Source of the DNA: Myxocyprinus asiaticus
Taxonomy: Eukaryota; Chordata; Actinopteri; Cypriniformes; Catostomidae
Length of the DNA stretch: 64,000 nt
NCBI RefSeq assembly: GCF_019703515.2
Contig: NC_059373.1
Location: forward strand, 14,402,281 to 14,466,280
Reading direction: 5' to 3'
Below the pieces are notes generated by a model, which searched no databases, was not told the DNA's origin, and saw nothing but the letters and a program-made list of their open reading frames with translations. Below are positions 57,107 to 64,000 of this stretch, piece after piece. Position 1 is the first letter of the stretch. Every line of letters starts with the position of its first letter. Both the position numbers and the translations under genes were made by a program.

Positions 57107-59154
57107 ATCTTTAAGTAAAAAAAAACAAAAAAACAAAAACACAGCACACCAGTTTGAATAGTGTGGATCCTCGTGCTACCCCGCGTCCTTCTGACTGGAC
57201 ATTGTGTTTTGTCTTCGCTATACGTTATGCATAATTGTAATTTATTTAAACCGACTGATTTCAGTTCAGAACACTCTGGGCTGTCATTAAAGTGTTCAAC
57301 TTTCGACACACCAAGTCATGTGACAAAACAATATGGCGCCAATCACAGTGAAGTTTGTCTTTGGGAGAAACGCCAACAAAACTACATCTGGTAAGAAACC
57401 TAATTTTTTAAATTAAAACTTGTTTGAGTCAAAAGATCTCTAGTTTCATCCAATATACCATTTTTTAAATTTGAGTGATTTATCATGAAACGCCACGCTG
57501 CTAAACACAACGACCACTATAGTGGACATTAGCATTAGTGCTTGCGCTAGAAGTCCTATATTTACTGTGCATTTTCACATTGAGAAAAAATATTTTGCTT
57601 TAAGAGGCTTTATATGGAGTTAGGATGAAAATAAGGTGCATTTTGAACTGTTCTGAGACCAGTGCAGGCAGACAGCCAGCACACTGGAGGTTAAGTCATT
57701 TATTAAATAGGGAGCAAGGGAGCATCCTATAAGTTTCCTATGCAGTCAAGTGCATTCACTCCTAACATCCGACCAATCATTCGGTTTTAGGCGGCAGATG
57801 ATATTTGGACTACTCAACATATTTGGCAGACATGGGACAATGGTTATCAGTACATACATTCAGAATTTATAATGCATAATTTTATTTTAACATGGTTGGC
57901 AGTGACTGGATGATGATGGCCATTACTTTAAATCAGAATTATTTATGCTAATTTCTGATTGGTAAAATACTTCAGCACTGGCTATTACTTGTTTGTTGGT
58001 CAAATCAAGTCCAATAATTTTTTTTTATTTTTTTTTATTTGTGCTTTTCTCAATACACATTGTTCCAAAGCACCTTTACAGAAAATCAGCTGTAATGTCT
58101 CAAAAACATGAATAACCAACACTCCTGGAAACATAAACAATTTTATTAAAAAAAATAAAAAGCTTGGTATTATTTAAAATGTAGTCTCGCTGTCCCCATA
58201 TGAGGACATACATTTTTAGGAAAACTATTTGCTATAGAATTTATTTATTTATTTATTTTATTTTTGCATGTTTACTAGGTGCTAGTTACAATTAAAAAAG
58301 GGAAATGGAAAATGCACACAGCAGTCACGCTCGGGTCTCAGGAGGGTATGTTAAAGGTGCGCTCTATGTGGGTGCCTTATGCCGCCCCCCTGCAAGATCC
58401 CACCCTGGGCAACTGCACATGACACCCATGCCTAAATCCGCTACTGCTACAAATTATTTCAATATAAATACTCAGCCTATTAAGAAAAGCTTTATTAACA
58501 AGTTTACTGGATAATGTAGCAGCAAAATTAACAGTAATTCCAGTCCAAGTCTTCAGTAGAAAAGTTTTCTTTGAAAAAAAATTCAGCTTGTATCTGGGCT
58601 TTAAAGGATTCAGATCTTTTTTTTTTTTTTGTTCAATTTAGTTTTAAGATATCAGTCCATTTTTCATTCACACAGTTATTTTTTGGAACTCATTCAACTT
58701 AAATATTGTTATAATTTGTAAACAAATAATAATGATTATAATAATAAATTATTATTATTATTGACTTTTATAATTTTAAATACAACAGTAATATATTCAA
58801 TCGATCACCTTTAACTTGAAAACCCTCTGGAATTTATTTTGACATTCTGCACTCTCCAAGAAGTCCTGTAAGTGTGTCTGTATGTAGGTGAGTACACAGT
58901 AGTTTAATTTGCTTCTTATTCAAATTCTGGTAAAAATGCACATCCGGTGCCAAGTGAACCAAACTACTGAGCATCTACATCTGAGATGTTTTTTGTGAGT
59001 AGCGCTCAAATATTGCGCACCGCTGTGAAGGCTAAAAATATCCGCGAGTGCATTACCAGCCTGCATGTGAGTTTGTGTGTCAGAGCAGCGCCATTCACTA
59101 ATGTGCTGGCGCTGCACATAATATATATTTACTTATTAAACACAGCCTTCTGCG
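57107..59154. other. non-coding; no gene seen
   Basis: Poly-T runs near 58018-58040 and 58617-58632. 'agcacctttacagaaaatca' near 58070 resembles a dispersed fish repeat. Nothing coding is supported. Confidence 0.45.
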
Positions 59155-59275
59155 ATTCACAGAGCTATCGCATGTCTTCAAGTGGCTTTGATTAAAATTC
59201 ACGAGTCATATGGATTACTTTAATGGTGTTTTAATGGTTCTTTTATGTCATTTTTGGAGCTTGACATTAAGGAAC
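59155..59275. mobile_element. MITE interior fragment
   Basis: 'catatggattactttaatgg' and 'tttatgtcatttttggagct' match the interior of the family seen at 27.9 and 42.0 kb. Both termini are missing. Confidence 0.5.
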
Positions 59276-59369
59276 ATGACTACAACAGAGTATCATATCG
59301 GGCTCGTCAGACCGATACCCGATCCGTCTAAAAACATCAGTATCGGAGCAGATTCCCCAAAATTATACA

Positions 59370-59692
59370 CTTCAAATCAGATTGCAACACACTCCAAGAA
59401 AGTTTGGACAGTTGAGTGTTTATCACTGTGTAAATCACTATTTCTGAACACACAAGTTTAAGTTTAGCAAGCAGAATATTCCCCCATTCATCCATTACGC
59501 AGGTCTTCAGCTGCTCAAGTGTACGGAGCCTTGTTTGCTGTATTGTCGCTTCATAATGCACCACCCATTCTCAATTGGAGACAGGTCAGGACTGCAGGCA
59601 GGCCAGTGTAGCACCCACATTCTCTGCTTATGCAGCCATTCACTTGTAAACCAGGCAGTATGTGGTTTGGCGTTGTCCTGCTAGAAAACCAC
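59370..59692 (-). pseudogene. Tc1-like transposase C-terminal fragment, inverted copy
   Basis: On the - strand from 59692 it reads like QQDNAKPHTAWFTSEWLHKQ..., then LACSPDLSPIENGWCIMKR- and AEDLRNG-type codons. It is followed by the 3' terminal region with 'acactcaactgtccaaactt'. Its start, 'agcaggacaacgccaaacca', also occurs on + at 60101-60120. So the same part of one transposon family is present twice in opposite orientation, 0.4 kb apart. Stops and indels are present. Confidence 0.75.
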
Positions 59693-59699
59693 TACTAAA

Positions 59700-60276
59700 C
59701 CGTCATTCATCTGTAATGGACATGACATGGGCTTGGGAATACTTCGGTAAACCTTTGTCAGTCAACACCCTTCACTGCTGCATGTTTTGTGCTGCTGACT
59801 TCTCAGGGCTCGGTCTAAACGGAGATGAAAAGCAGCACAGTGGAATCTTGTTTTGTGGTTCAACTAGTCCACATTTCAAATAGTTTTTTGGAAAAAACAG
59901 CTGTCGTGTTCTCCAGGCTAAAGAGGAAATGGACCATTATAGCTGATATCAGCATCATGTCCAAAAGTCAGTGTCTGTCATGGTATGGGGGTGAGTCAGT
60001 GTCCATGGCATGGGTAACTTGCACACCTGTGAGTGTACCATTAATGCAGAAAAATATATACTGCCATCCAGACTCTTTTCTAGGGATGTCCCTGCATTTT
60101 CCAGCAGGACAACGCCAAACCACAATCTCCCCAGATTCCCGGATTACAAGTGCATGGCTGCGTAAGCAGGGAGTGCGGGTGTTTGATTGGAATGTCTGCA
60201 GTCCCGAACTTTCTCCAATATAATAATAGTGTGATAATGTGTGGCACACTATGAAGCACACAATACGGCAACGAAT
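59700..60276 (+). pseudogene. Tc1-like transposase, central part
   Basis: Codons resemble ...STSPHFK.FFGK..CRVLQAKEEMDH.., then QCLSWYGGESVSMAWVTC (Tc1 'VMVWG.VS..G.G.L' block), LPSRLFSRDVPAFSSRTTPN with the DNA 'ccagcaggacaacgccaaac' encoding the second Asp, and VRVFDWNVCSPELSPI, where the catalytic Glu follows in the family. It runs up to 'cacaatacggcaacga', where a hAT-like element interrupts it. Frameshifts and stops make it non-functional. Confidence 0.78.
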
Positions 60277-61507
60277 TAGGGCTGGTTAATATGTAAAAAT
60301 TGTTTTATCGATAAATCGCCTTAAATATTGCGATATATGATTATACTGTCAACCCCCCTGCCTGATTCATTTATTGAAACACAAAACAAGACATTTCTAA
60401 ATTCAAATTGCACTTTAAACAAAAAAAGCAATACAATAACAAAGTGATCAAAAAATCTTATTTAACCACCTACACAAATCCAAACATTTACCATATCCAA
60501 CGGCTCCATTTGCCATCACGCAAGCATCTGCCAACAACAACAGGTAGAAAATTACTAATAGCCTATAACTAAAGACTATTATAAATGTAAAGACAATAAT
60601 AATCATAAATAAGCCTAATAAATTCCCTTGTGTTCCCAAAAAGATACTGCTAAATATGTGTTCTTATCGAATTTGTTTTTGTATTGCGTTTTGGTAATAC
60701 AGTTAATGCTGCCTAAAGAAAAGAAAATTTAACTCAATTTTAGGTTCAGGGTGAACGTGTCTTGTATTACTTTATGATTTAAATCACTTTAGTCTTTATT
60801 TCTTTAATACAAAGATTATATTACTAAATCTGGAGAGTTGCGTTCACAATGCATGATAACCGCGTGGAAATAAAGCAAACTAAATTCACAGCACCTCCTG
60901 TGATGATCGGATCATTTGCAGCATTCTCAAAGACAACATTATTCTTGCAAACAGTTTTCAGATGAATGAAACAGAGAGAGAAAAAAAGTGAAAACTCTTT
61001 ACATGCGCTTGTTCCACGATACAGGCTTGCCCTGCATGCTGACATGCGTGTGTTCCATGTGACAGGCTCATGCTGCACGCCTCTGAACAAACAGCGAATC
61101 AGACACGAGCGCTGATGGTTTTCTTTTCTTTTGTCTGTTCATAAAAATATAATAAGGTATGTTTCTTCAAGCATGTGTCTTAGTGTCTAACAGCATTTCT
61201 TGTCATGTGTCACTCCGAGGCATCTTACAGGCCACCCTTCTGTTGCGGGTAGATGAGCAAAATGACCCGCACATGAAATACATCTGGAAGAGGAACTTGC
61301 AAACTGGATTCAGCCTCGTCACATTTGCCGGGTGGCGGGTGCCAGTTTCAAACCCTGACCAGTTTGGTAAATATGCCGACTTCCCAGATCCATGGTTTTG
61401 CCATTTCCCGATATTGTCGATCATCATCTGTCAACTGAGTGTCGCAATTGGCATCAGGATCTTTGTAAGACATTGTCAATATCCAAAATCATCTTCCTTT
61501 TGTCCTA
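60277..61507. mobile_element. hAT-like element inserted in the Tc1-like transposase
   Basis: Begins TAGGGCTGGTTAATATG with 'ttatcgataaatcgcc' and 'aatattgcgatatatgatta', and ends ...TGTCCTA. The flanks are CAACGAAT (60269-60276) and AAATGAAG (61508-61515). The uninterrupted transposon would read close to CAACGAAG, so both fit a decayed 8-bp duplication. Length is 1231 bp. The interior at 61230-61490 has GC-richer sequence ('ttgccgggtggcgggtgcca') of unknown nature. Confidence 0.6.
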
Positions 61508-62011
61508 AAATGAAGGCCCTGTTCAATTACACAGCTGAAGTCCTGCATAATGGATTGGGGGGGGTCCTGCTTGCTGAACTTAAACTTTTGTCTTCAGTGC
61601 CAAAACGCTTAGCCTACAACATTACAACAGCACATGATTTGACATTTTATCTTTTTTTTTTTCTAATATACACTCATTTCAAATCAGATAATTCCAACAG
61701 TCTCAAAAAGTTGGTACAGTCGAGTGTTTGCCACCTGTGTGACGTGACCATTTCTTCTAATAACACTTATTAGGCTAAGTGTTATTAGAAGAAATGGTCA
61801 CATCACACAGGTGGCAAACACTCGACTGTCCCAACTTTTTGAGCCTGCTGGAATCATCTGATTTGAAATGTGTATATTGAAGTATATATTAGAAAAAAAA
61901 AAAAGATAAAACATCAAATCATGTGCTATTGTAGTGCTTTCGATATAGCACTGGTTGAATAGAATGTACAAATCACTCCTTTTTGTCCCAACTTTTTTGG
62001 AATTGGGGTTG
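61508..62011 (+). mobile_element. Tc1-like element, 3' part and right terminus
   Basis: After the inserted element, the transposase 3' end resumes ('cagctgaagtcctgcataat', 'cttcagtgccaaaacgctta'). A ~170-bp inverted duplication follows (61610-61945). The terminal region ends 'cccaacttttttggaattgg' plus 'ggttg' and TA at 62012-62013. Confidence 0.78.
61610..61945. repeat. large palindrome (about 160-bp arms)
   Basis: Left arm 61620-61769 ('cagcacatgatttgacattt' ... 'catttcttctaataacactt') and right arm 61777-61940 ('gtgttattagaagaaatggt' ... 'catcaaatcatgtgctattg') are inverted copies at roughly 90% by eye. The spacer is only about 8 bases (ATTAGGCTAA region). Confidence 0.88.
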
Positions 62012-62464
62012 TATAAGGGAATTCAATACAGTGCTTGACTTGCCATTGATCTTGCGTATAAGCTACTAAACTGTGACACTGGCATATGTATGCAAGTGTT
62101 GATCAATAAACTGTCATTGTGGCATGACTGCTATGTATAAGTGTGAGAGTTGTTGGACTCAATTGAGGTAGTTAATCAGGGTCAGGTTGTGCACATATGT
62201 GGTAGCTCACATGGAGAAGAGTTAAGAGGAAGTGTTTGTGAGGTGTGAGTGGGACATGGCAAGTCATCATGAGGGGGTGATGACACTACCACTGAAAGAT
62301 CCGTGAAAGATCATCTCACATTTTTGTATCAATCAAAAGGCTGAGATGTTTGCTCAGACAGACATATGTATTTATGACAGATATCCACCTAACAGATATC
62401 CGCCCAACATATCATACAAATATCCACCTAAACCCATGTTAACACCCCTTACAAAAAAGTACTG
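62012..62464. other. non-coding; no gene seen
   Basis: Three 'atatcc(a/g)cc(t/c)aa' motifs occur at 62383, 62396 and 62420. Nothing else recognised. Confidence 0.45.
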
Positions 62465-62755
62465 TAGTGGTGCCATGGTACAGTGAAATATATTGCAAAT
62501 ATATAATTCATTAAAATAGGTGTTTAACAAGTGCCTCACTTTTGGAGGGCTCTTAAAAGTGTGAAATTGACTTACCATGGTAACTGCCACTGAGATTAGT
62601 GGGAATTTTTCTCTAGGTATTGTATCATTGGTTTTTCCATGGTACTTCAAGTTAATTCAAAGAATACTGCAGAGTTACCATGGTACATGTCCAAAATGTT
62701 ATTTGAATAATACAATACCATATGAAAAATAAATGGTATTACCATGGTAATAACG
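62465..62755. repeat. cluster of CCATGG palindromes
   Basis: Five cores, at about 62474 (gccatggtac), 62575 (ttaccatggtaa), 62638 (tccatggtac), 62678 (ttaccatggtac) and 62740 (ttaccatggtaa). Three have the longer TACCATGGTA palindrome. Confidence 0.75.
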
Positions 62756-62759
62756 GCTT

Positions 62760-63243
62760 AGAAAAAAAAATCTAATTGTGTTTATTTTGAAAAATATCAT
62801 GATTGTGATTTGAACGGTGATGATTAACTCACACTTGAATCCTTTTAAAAAGAGCCAACTAAATAATATATATATAATTTTTTTTTTTTTTTTTTTTTTA
62901 GTTGGCAATGACATTATAATGAGATATGTCCTCATCCACTCTTCTTTCCACAAAAACCCAGCGTTTGAGATTACTTTAGATTTGGATAGTAACTTTTAGT
63001 GGCCAAGCTTATTTGAAATTACACAAATTAGCAATTACTGACTCTAGAGTGCTGTAAATTTAACACACTCACTCATTAGCCTCACACATGCTTTGAGTGT
63101 GTAATATACTGCAGATAACAACGCTGTGCACATACATAAAGCACAGCGAGCAGCACGTAAACATTATTTAATTAAATTGCAGCCCTTGCAGTTTGATCAT
63201 TGCCCTAATTCATATTGCGATTTCGATTAATCGTTCAGCCCTA
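62760..63243. mobile_element. hAT-like element, ends 'ttcagccctaa'
   Basis: Right end 'gatttcgattaatcgttcag' plus 'ccctaa' (to 63243), read in reverse as TTAGGGCTGAACGATTAATC. The left part near 62795-62830 has 'tcatgattgtgatttgaacg' and 'gtgatgattaactcac', of similar type. It contains a hairpin GCCAACTAAA (62854-62863) / TTTAGTTGGC (62897-62906). No coding. Confidence 0.5.
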
Positions 63244-64000
63244 ATGGTAATGTATAAAAAAATATATATATTTTTACCATTAATTATATTTTTTCATACT
63301 TTATTGCAGTGACAAGCATGAACAACAAAATCAAGAATGTGCATAAGTTTATGTATCAAATCACTATCAAACAAAAGCATTTAATACTACTGAGCATCAA
63401 GTTCACATAATGAGCATCAAGTTCACAAACTACACCAATAACTACAAAAAACTTGGTAATAAAAATAGCCTACATATTACTCAAATTTCATCTCGCCCAC
63501 ATTTCACATGCCTCTTAGTCATGCAGTATATGATGCATTATTAACAATAAAAAATAAAGAGACAATGCAGGATCTGTTGTAACACCATGCCACTGTACGT
63601 GTGATCCGAATACAACTCCCACACTGCATCACACTATTCTACAAGATTGGCTGTGAAAAATCACACTGACAAACACACACATACACCGCACATATGCGCC
63701 TGTTGATAAAGCAGTGACGCAGTGATCAAATGACATACAGCTGTAGGAGGAGGAGAGATCCCACCACCCAAACACTGTCTGTCAGACAGACATGGGCATG
63801 ATCTCAGTGAAAATGAGAGAGCATGCCAGTGCATGGCACTCTCCCTGTTATTGTTGACATACTTCTGACCTATGAAAGTGAGACTGATTTGACGTGGGTC
63901 AGTGGCATCAACAGTCAATCGTTCAAAGAAAGAGCCAAGTGGTTCTAAATCTGTCCTCTCACCTCAAACTCTTTAACACGTCTAAAAATGCAATCTGACC
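63244..64000. other. non-coding; no gene seen
   Basis: A small TA-rich inverted repeat lies at 63244-63285; the rest is unique-looking. The frame at 63661-63918 on - shows no recognisable domain. Confidence 0.5.

Noticed and set aside
61159..61773. 204-codon frame, the longest in the window
   Set aside because: It crosses from the hAT-like insertion into Tc1-like 3' sequence and one palindrome arm; a fusion by chance, not a gene.
1..64000. CRISPR arrays, prophage, operons or bacterial defence systems
   Set aside because: No regularly spaced identical repeats, no dense coding, and the whole window has vertebrate repeat content.

Overview
The window is animal nuclear DNA, most likely from a teleost and probably a cyprinid-type fish. 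The evidence is indirect: several Tc1/mariner families, hAT-type elements, foldback MITEs with a 'gggtgaac...cctttaa' terminus, a tRNA-derived SINE with a perfect B box, fish-type L1-clade LINE fragments, many (CA)n/(GA)n/(TA)n microsatellites, low GC, and no dense coding. I found no host protein-coding gene, rRNA or tRNA gene, CRISPR array, operon or prokaryotic feature. Nearly every long reading frame is chance, sits on a microsatellite, or is a shadow of a decayed transposon. The window looks intergenic or deep-intronic.

Layout. 1-2.25 kb: mostly unique sequence, with one enhancer-like stretch. 2.25-4.0 kb: a purine-rich tract interrupted by an LTR-type element. 6.4-9.5 kb: two CCGGGA-rich, inverted-repeat-like termini, possibly one 3.1 kb DNA transposon. 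10.3-17.7 kb: two decayed L1-clade LINE copies in the same orientation, hit by a Tc1 remnant, a SINE with a 14-bp target duplication, an AT-rich element and hAT-like ends. 18.0-18.6 kb: a deleted Tc1-like element. 20.05-20.9 and 37.75-38.8 kb: two copies of one dispersed element. 21.1-21.35 kb: a small GC-richer island open on both strands. 23.9-25.2 kb: a hAT-like element containing a second one with a perfect 8-bp target duplication. 25.3-26.0 kb: a deleted Tc1-like element and a hAT fragment. 27.9-28.4 kb: a complete foldback MITE. 31.2-31.8 kb: a further MITE. 33.2-34.7 kb: a near full-length but dead Tc1-like element with Sleeping-Beauty-style IR/DR ends. 35.2-36.1 kb: a TA-flanked non-autonomous element. 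37.1-37.4 kb: a solo LTR with a perfect 5-bp target duplication. 41.8-42.5 kb: two MITEs. 44.1-44.8 kb: a foldback element with an expanded (TA)n arm. 48.25-50.16 kb: a hAT-type shell enclosing a dead DD37E Tc1-like transposase. 54.1-54.3 kb: a small MITE. 59.3-62.0 kb: a rearranged Tc1-like complex with a hAT-like insertion and a large palindrome. 62.5-63.2 kb: CCATGG palindromes and a further hAT-like element.

No element has an intact transposase or reverse transcriptase, so nothing here should mobilise on its own. The useful content is the layered insertion history, which several target-site duplications date relative to one another. Family names come from recognised motifs and recalled family features, not from database searches.
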